64,000 nucleotides of DNA from Palsa-360 sp963710315. Its GTDB lineage: Bacteria; Acidobacteriota; Terriglobia; Acidiferrales; UBA7541. Every line of letters begins with the position of its first letter. Positions within the stretch are counted from its first letter, which is position 1. Positions 54,172-63,251 of the stretch are shown one piece after another. Position numbers and translations under genes: made by a program. The stretch spans positions 62,001-126,000 of the forward strand of contig CAVPZW010000005.1 of NCBI GenBank assembly GCA_963710315.1. Direction: 5' to 3'. The notes below the pieces were generated by a model. It saw nothing but the letters and a program-made list of their open reading frames with translations, made no database searches and was not told the origin of the DNA.

Positions 54172-54789
54172 CTACTTTGCGCGTGAAGAATGGCTGGCAG
54201 CTTGTGCTGTTCCTTCTCCATGAATAGACATCGCGCCTGTTGGAATCGCCGGCACTTCGCCATGCGCTTCGATGCTCCAGCTCTTGGCCATGCGATTGCC
54301 GCCCGCAGTGAGGCAAAAAAACGCCGACAGCTCGATGATCTCCGCGTTGTTGTAGAACTTTTTCAGCTCCGCGTAAACTTCCTGGTCTCTTCCGTCATCC
54401 AGCGTGAGCGTGCGCGCGTAATGCAGAGCGGCGCGTGTCTTGGGATCGGGATGCTCCCAGTTCGGCAGCGCGCAGCTTCTTTTTTCTTCCTCGCTGATGG
54501 ACGAGGCCAGTGGAGAAGTTTGCCGCGCGCAGAATTCGCAGCCCACCATCTGCGCAATTTGAATGCGCGCCAGTTCCTTAATTTCGTGAGGCACGCTGCC
54601 GCCGCGGTGCAACATGTCCCAGTAGCCCGCAAAGGCCTTGGCCACTTCCGGGTTCTGTCCCATGGTGCGGTACCAGGCCGGTGGCGGGCTTTTGGTTACC
54701 TTGGCGCGCTCGATCACATCGCGCAATCCCGGATCGGCTGCATCGTCGCTAATTTGGGGAACATTGGGAACATGTGTGGCAGTTGACAT
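54172..54789 (-). CDS. Carboxymuconolactone decarboxylase-like (AhpD-fold) protein
   Basis: A 205-residue AhpD/CMD-fold protein. The redox or substrate motif is GCEFCARQTS (CxxC) near residue 85. N-terminal VAKAFAGYWDMLHRGGSVP and the central PHEIKELARIQIAQMVG match the family. These proteins act in peroxide defence or decarboxylation; no specific role is known. It follows the cytochrome/propeller gene by 68 bp on the same strand and is probably in the same transcript. Confidence 0.88.
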   Translation of the reverse strand: MSTATHVPNVPQISDDAADPGLRDVIERAKVTKSPPPAWYRTMGQNPEVAKAFAGYWDMLHRGGSVPHEIKELARIQIAQMVGCEFCARQTSPLASSISEEEKRSCALPNWEHPDPKTRAALHYARTLTLDDGRDQEVYAELKKFYNNAEIIELSAFFCLTAGGNRMAKSWSIEAHGEVPAIPTGAMSIHGEGTAQAASHSSRAK

Positions 54790-54857
54790 GGTGGTCCTCC
54801 GTATAATTTTTGATTCTCAAATGCAGTGCGCGGTCACAAACTAAATTGGCGAATAAT

Positions 54858-56963
54858 TCACTCCATGGGCTGAATGCGAACGATTCGCCCCGTGCTGTAG
54901 TCGGCATACCACACAGTGGTAGGCGTCGTGGACTTGTCCACCCATACCGCGCGCGAATGCGAATACGGCTCCGGCATCGCATACTCCGTCCAGTGGCCAG
55001 TCCGCGGATTAAATCTCAGAAATTCCCTTCCGTGCAATTCTCCGCCCCACACTTCTCCGTTCTGATCGGGTTCCACCGAGTAAAGATCGGTGTACGGTTC
55101 CACAGGGCCGGGAGGATAAAATTCGCGAATGCGTTTGGCCTTGGCGTCCAACTCCACCAAAGTTCCATTCTCGCCGCCAAACCAGGCATTGCCAAAGGGA
55201 TCGAACCCGCCCCTGCGCGCAGCCGAGCGGCGGTCCCCGGAATCCAGATTAAGCATTTGGCCTGTGCGAATATCCAGAAGCTCCGCTGAGTTTCCAGTCG
55301 TTCCGGAAATCGCGCCGCCGGCCCAGAAATTTCCATCCTGCGAAATAATCCCGTCGTAGCTGAAGGGAACTTTCATCGGAAATTTCTGCACCATTTTGCC
55401 GGTCTTGGGATCGATCTTTTCGGCGGCATATCCTCCGCCCATGCTGGCCCACACGTAACCGTCCGGGGTCACATCGAAATCCGCCATCCCCGCGGAATTG
55501 ATCGGGAACGGCGCGGCGACCGGCACTTCAGCCATTTCTCCGTTTCGCGGATCGAGCTTGAGCAGTTTGTGCGACCACGGCTCGGAGATGAGCACTTCGC
55601 CGTTTTTCTCGACGTACACATGATGCGTGCCCGGTTGCGCGCCCGGCGTCAAGGGAGTCTGATATTCGGTCACCACACCCGTGCGTGTATCGAGTTTTCC
55701 GAAAAAGCGGCTAAGGTGGCTAGTATACCAAATATTTCCGCTGCCATCTCCGTAGACGTCGTGGGCGCTTTGCAACGCGCGGGGCAGCTCGAATTCCGTC
55801 ACCACCACGCGATTGGATTCCCCGGTCAGCCGCGGGAACGCGTACATCGGCTGGTCCACGGACTCAGGCCCGCGAACTTTGGCCAGCCACTTGATGAGCA
55901 TCCTGTCCGTCGCTTGTTGCGACTCAGTGACCGGCTCCAGCGGATCGTTGATCAGCGGCCCGCCTCCGCGATGCAGCATGCGCGACACCAGCACGCCCCA
56001 GCTTCGCTCGTCATAGCGATTCTTGAAAATCTGCTGGAAGGAATGGCACCCCAGCGCGCAGGTTGCGTGCAGCGCCTCTTTTTCCTCGACCGTTCCCGGG
56101 AGGTTCCACAGAATTTCCTCCCCGCTCAGTTGCGATTCCACTTCCGGAGTTGCCGGCAGCGCCCGCGTCTTGGCGATTCTTTCCAGAACGATCTCGTCCA
56201 GTTTTGTGGAGCCGTCAACGTGCACTGCGTCTCGCCGGTAGGGCTTGAATTCAAGGGGATTGGCGATGCGCAAAGTGTAGGCGCCGGCCTGCATTTTGGG
56301 AAATTCGTATTTTCCTTCTTCGTTGGTATAGACAGTGGTGCGCACGCCATTAGGGGCGATCAATTGCACCATAATGCCCTCGGGCGAATCGCCGCTGGCA
56401 ACCCGCACAGTTCCAGTCGCCCCGCCGGAGAGGCCGCTCTGCACTGTCCACTTGTTTGTTTCCGACCGGTACCACGGATTTGCAGGAAGAGACTCGCCCT
56501 CAACGCAGCACTTGTCGCTGTGCAAATAGCTGACCACGTCCACCACATCCGAATTGGAGAGAGTTGTGCCAAACGACGGCATTCCCGGGCCGCCCTTCTT
56601 GATGTGCGCGGCAACATTTTCTTCGCTAACGGAAACCCCGGTGATCAGGGCAGTTCGCTTGAAAAGACCTTCCAGCGTTGGCGCCGCCTGCTGATATTTG
56701 TTATGGCAGGCCCAGCATTTGTGCCAATAAATATTTTCTCCGCGCTCCGCGCCCGTTTCCGCCACTTCAAGGTAGTGGTCGGTTCTGTAAGAGCGCTGAA
56801 GGTCGTCATGGGATGTAACGGAAGATGGCGCATTGGCGGGACCGTCAGCCGGCTGCGCGGAAGTCACGGGCAGACCGCCGGATACGGCAAAGATCAGCAT
56901 CGCAAAAATGGCCGTCGTGCCAAGTGACAGTAGCCTGCGCCGCATATTCCTCCGCCTATTCAA
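54858..56963 (-). CDS. Secreted cytochrome c / carboxypeptidase-regulatory / Vgb-type propeller protein
   Basis: A 701-residue protein with a signal peptide (about 1-36), a cytochrome c domain (about 70-155; heme motif C83WACH87, probable Met ligand in GGPGMPSFG), a carboxypeptidase regulatory-like beta-sandwich (about 182-245), a second Cys/His site C302ALGC306H with one extra spacer residue, and a Vgb (virginiamycin B lyase)-like beta-propeller from about 365 to the end, with repeated blades such as GNIWYTSHLSRFFGKLD. This combination is common in Acidobacteriota, where it is thought to oxidise small molecules at the periplasm; the reaction is unknown. The intact architecture is matched by the disrupted gene at 30725. 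Confidence 0.88.
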   Translation of the reverse strand: MNRRRNMRRRLLSLGTTAIFAMLIFAVSGGLPVTSAQPADGPANAPSSVTSHDDLQRSYRTDHYLEVAETGAERGENIYWHKCWACHNKYQQAAPTLEGLFKRTALITGVSVSEENVAAHIKKGGPGMPSFGTTLSNSDVVDVVSYLHSDKCCVEGESLPANPWYRSETNKWTVQSGLSGGATGTVRVASGDSPEGIMVQLIAPNGVRTTVYTNEEGKYEFPKMQAGAYTLRIANPLEFKPYRRDAVHVDGSTKLDEIVLERIAKTRALPATPEVESQLSGEEILWNLPGTVEEKEALHATCALGCHSFQQIFKNRYDERSWGVLVSRMLHRGGGPLINDPLEPVTESQQATDRMLIKWLAKVRGPESVDQPMYAFPRLTGESNRVVVTEFELPRALQSAHDVYGDGSGNIWYTSHLSRFFGKLDTRTGVVTEYQTPLTPGAQPGTHHVYVEKNGEVLISEPWSHKLLKLDPRNGEMAEVPVAAPFPINSAGMADFDVTPDGYVWASMGGGYAAEKIDPKTGKMVQKFPMKVPFSYDGIISQDGNFWAGGAISGTTGNSAELLDIRTGQMLNLDSGDRRSAARRGGFDPFGNAWFGGENGTLVELDAKAKRIREFYPPGPVEPYTDLYSVEPDQNGEVWGGELHGREFLRFNPRTGHWTEYAMPEPYSHSRAVWVDKSTTPTTVWYADYSTGRIVRIQPME

Positions 56964-57151
56964 TATCCCGGTTGATTTGCCCCGTGCAATCCTCGCATTC
57001 TACAACGTTTTTGGATAAAGAAATCCATTACTACAGCGCCAAGCGTCAAGGGATCTCGCCACGGCCCACCCATTTTGGCTGTGGAGCATGTTAGAATTGG
57101 GGCCTTCCTTTTTATGGAAAATCAATCTGAGTCTCATCGAAGGAGAGTTTG

Positions 57152-57691
57152 ATGAACTACTACGGTGGCAAAGAGCTGGCTGAAAGCTTTCGCACGGTCC
57201 GCAAAAATACCCTGGCGATCGCCCAGGACATTCCTGAAGATAAGTACAACTTTCGGCCTATGCCGGAATCGCGCAGCGTCGCCGAGCTTTTGACGCACAT
57301 CGCCGTGAGCAATGCCCTGCAAAAGAAAATCCACGCCGACGACCGGACGAATACCCTGGTTGGCTTCGATTTCCCGTCGTTCATGAAACAATTGCACGCC
57401 GAAGAAAAGACGCCGCGCAGCAAGGCGCAAATCATCGAACTGCTGACCAACAATGGCGAGGCTTGGGCCAAGTTACTGGAGGGGATGCAGGACAGTTTCC
57501 TCGGGGAAGTTGTAACCATGCCAACCGGAGCCACGCCCGCCGCCCGCACGCGCTTCGACATGATTCTCTCCGTGAAGGAACATGAAATGCACCACCGCGG
57601 GCAGATGATGCTGATCGAGCGCATGCTCGGAATCGTTCCTCACCTGACGCGCCGCATGCAGGAGCACATGGCCGCAGCCGCGAAAAAGTAA
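57152..57691 (+). CDS. DinB family protein
   Basis: A 179-residue four-helix-bundle protein of the DinB/YfiT superfamily. Metal-binding His residues are visible in LLTHIAVSN and HEMHHRGQMM, the pattern of the family. Some members are thiol transferases; others are of unknown function. ATG 57152 is preceded by AGGAGAG. It is followed by a hairpin and the two tandem small genes. Confidence 0.87.
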   Translation: MNYYGGKELAESFRTVRKNTLAIAQDIPEDKYNFRPMPESRSVAELLTHIAVSNALQKKIHADDRTNTLVGFDFPSFMKQLHAEEKTPRSKAQIIELLTNNGEAWAKLLEGMQDSFLGEVVTMPTGATPAARTRFDMILSVKEHEMHHRGQMMLIERMLGIVPHLTRRMQEHMAAAAKK

Positions 57692-57736
57692 CACGGCACT
57701 CGTTTCCCGAAGTGGCATTGCTGTAATGGAGAAAAT

Positions 57737-57764
57737 GGGCTCGCCGAATCTCTTCGGCGAGCCC
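57737..57764 (+). terminator. Hairpin after DinB gene
   Basis: GGGCTCGCCGAA, loop TCTC, TTCGGCGAGCCC: a perfect 12-bp stem. The following sequence (GCTCTGTTTCC) has only a short T-run, so termination is likely but not certain. Confidence 0.7.
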
Positions 57765-57869
57765 GCTCTGTTTCCAGACGGAATATTTTCTAAATTATCT
57801 CTAATCTTGTCGCGCAGCGCTAAAGTCGTTCTTCCCTCCGCCGATCTATCATTGCGAGGTAATCCGACC

Positions 57870-58073
57870 ATGAGCAATTCCATCAACCCGGTTCAGGCAG
57901 TCAACGCGCAGACGCAAACGCAGCCAGCCGCTCAGCCGCCCAAACAAGCGGCGGCGCAAACGGCAATCCCGCAAGACAAAGTGACCATCAGCGAGTCTGC
58001 AAAGCAGGCGCTCGCGGATAAGACCAAGCCGGCTGCTGGGGGCGATGTGGACCACGACGGCGACAGCCACTAG
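57870..58073 (+). CDS. Small disordered protein, tandem copy A
   Basis: A 67-residue Gln/Ala/Pro-rich protein (MSNSINPVQAVNAQTQTQ), probably disordered, with the C-terminal QTAIPQDKVTISESAKQAL block. I do not recognise a function. Sequence of the type DxVTIS-xxA-xxAL is common at the ends of small uncharacterised proteins. The C-terminus is an acidic His-containing tail (DVDHDGDSH). The same block recurs in the next gene, so the pair is a tandem duplication. Confidence 0.6.
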   Translation: MSNSINPVQAVNAQTQTQPAAQPPKQAAAQTAIPQDKVTISESAKQALADKTKPAAGGDVDHDGDSH

Positions 58074-58161
58074 TCCGTTAACCTCCATGTTTTCTGCACA
58101 TTAGAAAATACTAATGTTATTTCCTCGTCTGCCGATGTTTAGAGCGTGAGGTGATCCATCC

Positions 58162-58377
58162 ATGTCGAGCTCTATTCAATCGATTCAGGCTACCCACGCG
58201 CAGTCGCAGGCGGAGCAATCCGTTCAGCCCCCCAAGACTCTCCAAACGGAAGCCGCCACGCAAACTGCCATCCCCAATGACACAGTTACAATCAGCCAGC
58301 AAGCCAGACAGGCTCTGGTAACCAACAGCCAACAAGCTAACGGAGCCGATGCGAACTCCAATGGCACCAATCACTAA
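58162..58377 (+). CDS. Small disordered protein, tandem copy B
   Basis: A 71-residue protein (MSSSIQSIQATHAQSQAEQS) sharing the block QTAIPNDTVTISQQARQAL with copy A. It ends in an Asn/Asp/Gly-rich tail (GADANSNGTNH). GAGGTGAT lies about 7 bases before the ATG. Function unknown. Confidence 0.6.
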   Translation: MSSSIQSIQATHAQSQAEQSVQPPKTLQTEAATQTAIPNDTVTISQQARQALVTNSQQANGADANSNGTNH

Positions 58378-58432
58378 ATAGCATTTTTAAATGTATTTTG
58401 AATAAAACGAGTCGGAATTGGGGCCGGTTCGA

Positions 58433-58502
58433 GTGGCGCAAGACTTCAGCCCACGGGGTTTGGTCCTTGCAAGGACCAAACCTCGCGGCTTGATCTTGCC
58501 AC
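58433..58502. repeat. GGCTTCAGCC-type dispersed palindrome, diverged copy 6
   Basis: The core GGTCCTTGCAAGGACC is a perfect 16-base palindrome; the outer arms (GTGGCGCAAGACTTCAGCCC and its partner GGCTTGATCTTGCCAC) have diverged. It lies between the convergent small protein B (+) and purE (-). Confidence 0.85.
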
Positions 58503-58550
58503 GCTAAACTCTTGAACAAATTGCGTATTCTATCTTGGGAAACGCGCGGG

Positions 58551-59087
58551 TTAACTGGTTTTTCCGGCATACTGCAATTTCACGCGCGCGCTTTTTTCGG
58601 CCACCGATTTTGCCAATTCTTCCTTGTAGGTGGTTAAGCGCGTGGCGATTTCCTGATCGGACGTGGCCAGAATTTCCGCGGCGAAAATTGCCGCATTGAT
58701 GGCGCCAGGCTTGTCGATGGCCATCGCCGCCACCGGCACGCCGCCAGGCATTTGCACGCTGGAAAGCAGTGAGTCGATGCCGGAGAGCACCGTGGTTGCC
58801 ATGGGCACCGCGACAACCGGCAGCGTCGTAACCGCTGCGATCACGCCCGCAAGGTGCGCCGCGCCGCCCGCCGCAACGATTACCACTTTCAGCCCGCGTG
58901 AAACCGCTGTCGAAGCATACTCATGCGTGCGCGCCGGAGACCTGTGCGCCGAGGTCACTTCAATTTCGTAGGGCACTTCAAATTTTTCCAGCATCTTCGC
59001 CGTCTCGCTCATCACAGGCAAATCGGTGTCCGACCCCATGACGATTCCGACGAGCGGCTTGCGGCTGTTCTTCGATTCACTGGCCAT
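58551..59087 (-). CDS. purE: PurE, N5-carboxyaminoimidazole ribonucleotide mutase
   Basis: A 178-residue enzyme of purine synthesis that converts N5-CAIR to CAIR. Motifs include VGIVMGSDTDLPVMSE at the N-terminus, VTSAHRSPARTHEY with the catalytic His, and AAGGAAHLAGVIAA. Its length is standard. It follows the MOSC gene on the minus strand by 43 bp, in a purD-MOSC-purE order. Confidence 0.95.
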   Translation of the reverse strand: MASESKNSRKPLVGIVMGSDTDLPVMSETAKMLEKFEVPYEIEVTSAHRSPARTHEYASTAVSRGLKVVIVAAGGAAHLAGVIAAVTTLPVVAVPMATTVLSGIDSLLSSVQMPGGVPVAAMAIDKPGAINAAIFAAEILATSDQEIATRLTTYKEELAKSVAEKSARVKLQYAGKTS

Positions 59088-59130
59088 GAATGCTCCTGCC
59101 TCCCTGTTTGGTGTGATCGTTCGTTAAAAC

Positions 59131-59601
59131 TTAACGCGCGCCCGATACAGAATCATCGTCGCTGCCTCGCGCCAGGCTGGCCTTCTCCTGGATCTCAACA
59201 CGGTCGCCGCGGCGAATTCGGCCGGCCTCGATAACCCTGCACAACACGCCGCGCCGCCCGCGAAGCGCTTCCTGAAGACCCTGGCGGATCTCGTCAATCT
59301 GGTGGCACGGTGTACAGGGCTGCGTAACTTCGAGCAGCGCCTCTCCGGCGCGCAGGCGCTGGCCGCCAAGCAATGTCCCAAGCGCCACGCCGCGCGTGGT
59401 GATGTTTTCCCTGGCGCGTCCCGGCGCGATGCCAAATTCCTCCAGCGTTTCCTGATCCATCAGCAATACTTGCCGGCTGCTTCCGCGCCGTGCGTGGACG
59501 CAGTCCTTGAAACCCATATTTTCAACGGCAAACACTTCATCGAATTCGCGCATGGGCTCGCCGTGCGCCAGGCATTGAAACACATGCAACACTTCAGACA
59601 C
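59131..59601 (-). CDS. Short MOSC-domain protein
   Basis: A compact MOSC-domain protein, about 156 residues from GTG 59601, overlapping the end of purD by 8 bp (a longer frame starts at 59676 but that lies inside purD). Visible signatures are PGRARENITTRGVAL with the conserved ENIT, and the cysteine-containing TQPCTPCHQIDEIRQG. MOSC proteins carry sulfur or metal chemistry in molybdenum-cofactor pathways. Its role inside a purine operon is not explained by sequence. It is smaller than the YiiM-like MOSC protein at 17896. Confidence 0.85.
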   Translation of the reverse strand: MSEVLHVFQCLAHGEPMREFDEVFAVENMGFKDCVHARRGSSRQVLLMDQETLEEFGIAPGRARENITTRGVALGTLLGGQRLRAGEALLEVTQPCTPCHQIDEIRQGLQEALRGRRGVLCRVIEAGRIRRGDRVEIQEKASLARGSDDDSVSGAR

Positions 59602-60898
59602 GAGGCACCTCCACCGCGGGACACTTGCGTAAGTCCCCTTTGGCGCCAATATCGGTGCGGCACTGCGCGCCGTCAAAATGAATCTTGCTTGTGGCTTGGT
59701 ATGCTTTTTGGATTGCCAGCGGCAGTGAATCGGCCATGGCCGTTACCCCGAGCACGCGCCCTCCGCTGGTCACGATCGAGTCGCCATCGCGCTTGGTTCC
59801 TGCGTGAAACACGGCAACATCCGGCAGTTGGGCCGCCTCCGCGAGCCCTGTGATTTTCTTTCCCGTCTCAAAGGAATCCGGGTACCCGCCCGACGCCATC
59901 ACCACGCAAACGCTCGCCCCGGGTTTCCATACAGGTTTTATCGTGCTGAGCTTGCGCGAAGCCACCGCATCGAACGCCGCCGCCAGATCGAAATCCATGC
60001 GCATCATGATGGGCTGCGTTTCCGGATCGCCCAGCCTGCAATTGTATTCCAGCACCATGGGCCCGGTGGCCGTAAGCATCAGGCCGAAATACAGAAAGCC
60101 TGTGTAGGGAATCCCTTCCTCGGAAAGACCCTGGATCGTGGGGCACACGATGTCCTTGACGATCAGCGATTCGTACTTCGGCGTGATCATTCCGTCCATG
60201 GTAAACGCGCCCATCCCGCCTGTGTTGGGCCCGCAGTCGCCGTCGAACACCCGCTTGTGATCGCGCGTGGGAGCCATCGGCAGAAAGGATTTCCCGTCCG
60301 TCAGCACGATGAACGAAAGCTCTTCGCCCTTGAGCGCGTGCTCGAATAGCACACGCGAGCCGCCGGGACCGAGTTCGTGTTTCTGCATCACGCGGCGGAT
60401 AAATGATTCAGCTTCGGCGCGCGTTTCCGCCACCAGCACGCCTTTCCCGGCGCACAATCCGTCGGCCTTGATCACCACCGGCCAATCCACCGCGTCCAGC
60501 GCGCGAATGGCTTCCAGCGGAGATTCAAAATCGCCGTAGAGCGTGGGCGTGGGGATCTCGTACCGGGTCATGAATTCCTTGGCGTAAATCTTGCTTCCCT
60601 CAAGCCGCGCGTCCCGTTGCGAAGGCCCCACCAGGCGCATGCCACGGCATTCAAACTTATTGCGAATCCCCGCCACCAGCGGCGCTTCCGGCCCCACTAT
60701 GGTGAGGTCCGGCTTGAGCCGCTCGGCCAGCGCCACCAGCGCGCCCACGTCGGCGGCATCCACGGGCACGCACTCGGCAATGTCCGCGATCCCGCCGTTG
60801 CCCGGCGCGCACCAAATTTTCTCTACTTCGGGCGACTGATGCAGCCGCCAGATCATCGCGTGCTCGCGTCCCCCGCCGCCAATCACCAGAATTTTCAC
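59594..60898 (-). CDS. purD: PurD, phosphoribosylamine-glycine ligase
   Basis: A 434-residue ATP-grasp enzyme that joins glycine to phosphoribosylamine. It starts MKILVIGGGGREHAMIW, and contains the characteristic PEAPLVAGI, VIKADGLCAGKGV and DGDCGPNTGGMGAF. The end EVPRV is followed directly by the MOSC start, giving translational overlap. Length is normal for the family. Confidence 0.96.
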   Translation of the reverse strand: MKILVIGGGGREHAMIWRLHQSPEVEKIWCAPGNGGIADIAECVPVDAADVGALVALAERLKPDLTIVGPEAPLVAGIRNKFECRGMRLVGPSQRDARLEGSKIYAKEFMTRYEIPTPTLYGDFESPLEAIRALDAVDWPVVIKADGLCAGKGVLVAETRAEAESFIRRVMQKHELGPGGSRVLFEHALKGEELSFIVLTDGKSFLPMAPTRDHKRVFDGDCGPNTGGMGAFTMDGMITPKYESLIVKDIVCPTIQGLSEEGIPYTGFLYFGLMLTATGPMVLEYNCRLGDPETQPIMMRMDFDLAAAFDAVASRKLSTIKPVWKPGASVCVVMASGGYPDSFETGKKITGLAEAAQLPDVAVFHAGTKRDGDSIVTSGGRVLGVTAMADSLPLAIQKAYQATSKIHFDGAQCRTDIGAKGDLRKCPAVEVPRV

Positions 60899-61006
60899 AG
60901 TAAGCTCACGATAAAGGGCGGCCCCGCCACTGTCAACCCTTGTACCTAACGATCCGGCGACAGGTTCTCGGCCGATGTCTTCTTCTTGAATGCGGAACGG
61001 AAAACG

Positions 61007-63124
61007 CTACTTCGCGATTCCCATTTGCGACAAGGCGAATGCGTAGTCGAAAGCCGCCTCATGCAAAGCGTCGTAGCGTCCCGACGAGCCGCCGTGGCCC
61101 GCGCCCAGATTTGCTTTGAGCAACAGCGTATTTTTATCCGTCTTCGTGGCGCGCAACTTGGCGACGAGTTTGGCGCCTTCCCAGTACGGCACCTGGCTGT
61201 CGTTCAGCGATACTTCCACCAGCATGGCCGGATAATTTTTTGGCGCGACGTTGTCGTACGGGGAATAGCGAATCATGTAGTCAAACGCAGCCTTCTCGTT
61301 GGGATTTCCCCACTCGATGTATTCGCTGGTGGTGAGCGGCAGGGACGCATCCAGCATGGTGTTGATCACGTCCACGAAGGGCACTTGCGCCATCACGGCT
61401 TTGAACAAGTCGGGGCGCATATTGGCCACCGCGCTCATCAACATTCCGCCCGCGCTGCGCCCTTGAATCACCAGACGATCCGATGCGGTGTACTTATTCT
61501 TGACCAGATACTCCGCGCAATCGATAAAATCGTAAAAGGTGTTCAGCTTGGACATCATGCGGCCTTCATCGCGCCATTCTTCGCCCAGCTCCCCGCCTCC
61601 ACGGATATAGGCGATTGCATAGATCACTCCGCGATCCAGCAGCGACAACCGATTCGATACAAATGTGGGAGACATGGAGATGCCATAGGAGCCGTAGGCA
61701 TAGAGCAGCATGGGCGCCGAGCCATCCATTGGGACACCCTTCTTGTACACCAGGGAAATCGGCACCTTCGTGCCGTCGCGCGCCACGGCCCAGATTCGTT
61801 TGGCTTCGTAGCGGCTGGCGTCGAATCCGCCCGGCACTTCCTGTTGCTTCATCAGTTTTCGCTGCTGCGTTTTCATGTCGTAGTCGTAAACGGAAAGCGG
61901 GGTGACCATGGATTGATAATTGAAACGCACGACGGGCGTGTCATATTCGCGGTTGTCGCCAATCGAGAGATCGTAATCGGGTTCATTCATGGCGATGCGA
62001 TGCGACTCTTTCGTCTTGGTATCGATGACGCGCAGATAGTTCAGCCCGCCTTCTCGTTCAGATACCACCAGGTGGCCGGCAAATGTTTCCAGGCCCTCGA
62101 TTTTTATTTTCGGATTGTGATCGATGAAGGATTTCCAGTTTTTCTCGGATGGGTCGCTGGCGGGCGCGGTCACCACGCGAAAATTCAGGGCGTTCTTGTT
62201 TGTGGTGATATAGAACTGGCCTTCATAATAGTTCACGTCGTATTCGTGGCCGTCTTGCCGGGGCACCACGATTTTGAATTGGCCGGTGGGATTGTCGGCA
62301 GCCACGTATCGATACTCGCGCGAAGTCTTGGCCTCCGATTCCAGAAAAATCATTTTCTTGTCCAGCGAGCGCCCCGCGCCAAGATCGAACAGCTCATCCT
62401 TCTCCTCGAATAGAAGATCGCTGTTCGGCGTGCCAACCACGTGCCTCCAAAACTTGTCGGAACGTTTCGATACGGCGTCTTCGGTCGTGTAGAAAATTGT
62501 CTTGTTGTCGCTGGCCCACACCACGGAGCCCGCGCGTTCAATGTGCTCGCCCAGTGTTTTCCCGGTGCGCAGATCCTTCACATAAATCGTGTATTGCCGG
62601 TAACCGGTGATATCGATGGAATATGCCAGCAAGTTGCCGTCGTCGCTCACCCTGAATTCGCCGAGACCCAGAAAGCTGTGCCCTTCCGCCAGCTTGTTCA
62701 GATCGAGCAGGATCTCTTCGGGCGCATCCAGGCTGCCCATCTTGCGGCACTGGTAGGGATACTGTTTTCCTTCCTCGGTCCGCGAATAATAGAAATACTT
62801 GCCCTGCCGCGCCGGCACGCTCAGATCCGTTTGCTTCATGTGGCTGAGCATTTCCTTGTACAGCGAATCCTGAAAATCCTTGGTCGGTTTCATGACCGTT
62901 TCCGTGTAGGCATTTTCCGCTTCCAAGTACTTCGTCACGTCGGGATCTTTTTTGTCGCGCAGCCAGAAATAGTTGTCCTTCAGCGTTGCGCCATTGACTT
63001 GAGTGACGTGCGGCACCGTTTTCGCCACGGGCGGCTGCAAATTGGCATCTTGCGCCAGCGCCATGGGCGCCAAAAGCATGGCGGCAATCGCGGGCCGCAA
63101 TAAAAGTTCGCCGAGTTTCTTCAT
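61007..63124 (-). CDS. Secreted prolyl oligopeptidase-family serine peptidase (S9A, PtrB-like)
   Basis: A peptidase of about 705 residues with an N-terminal signal peptide (LLRPAIAAMLLAPMALAQDA), a seven-bladed beta-propeller (about 60-430) and an alpha/beta hydrolase domain (about 440-700). The catalytic triad is visible: Ser in QGRSAGGML, Asp in SLNDSQVPYW and His in GAGHGGSSGRY. It cleaves short peptides after Pro or, in oligopeptidase B, after basic residues; the sequence does not decide. ATG 63124 follows GGAGGACG; a longer frame up to 63265 has no signal peptide at its start. It is divergent from the spermidine-synthase-like gene. Confidence 0.93.
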   Translation of the reverse strand: MKKLGELLLRPAIAAMLLAPMALAQDANLQPPVAKTVPHVTQVNGATLKDNYFWLRDKKDPDVTKYLEAENAYTETVMKPTKDFQDSLYKEMLSHMKQTDLSVPARQGKYFYYSRTEEGKQYPYQCRKMGSLDAPEEILLDLNKLAEGHSFLGLGEFRVSDDGNLLAYSIDITGYRQYTIYVKDLRTGKTLGEHIERAGSVVWASDNKTIFYTTEDAVSKRSDKFWRHVVGTPNSDLLFEEKDELFDLGAGRSLDKKMIFLESEAKTSREYRYVAADNPTGQFKIVVPRQDGHEYDVNYYEGQFYITTNKNALNFRVVTAPASDPSEKNWKSFIDHNPKIKIEGLETFAGHLVVSEREGGLNYLRVIDTKTKESHRIAMNEPDYDLSIGDNREYDTPVVRFNYQSMVTPLSVYDYDMKTQQRKLMKQQEVPGGFDASRYEAKRIWAVARDGTKVPISLVYKKGVPMDGSAPMLLYAYGSYGISMSPTFVSNRLSLLDRGVIYAIAYIRGGGELGEEWRDEGRMMSKLNTFYDFIDCAEYLVKNKYTASDRLVIQGRSAGGMLMSAVANMRPDLFKAVMAQVPFVDVINTMLDASLPLTTSEYIEWGNPNEKAAFDYMIRYSPYDNVAPKNYPAMLVEVSLNDSQVPYWEGAKLVAKLRATKTDKNTLLLKANLGAGHGGSSGRYDALHEAAFDYAFALSQMGIAK

Positions 63125-63251
63125 CTCGTCCTCCGGTGAATCGTCGCTCTGTTTGGCCACTTTGTTTTTGCCCTGCCGGCCCCGATTGAATTTCAGACCA
63201 CCTGACAGTATACCTGCCGCCGAATTGACGTCTCGAATCGCCCAGACTACC

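Noticed and set aside
57149..57151. TTG start for the DinB gene
   Set aside because: The ATG immediately after it has a better-placed ribosome-binding site.
60986..62413. Long open frame antisense to the oligopeptidase
   Set aside because: It lies opposite a clearly coding S9 peptidase with an intact triad and has no family features.
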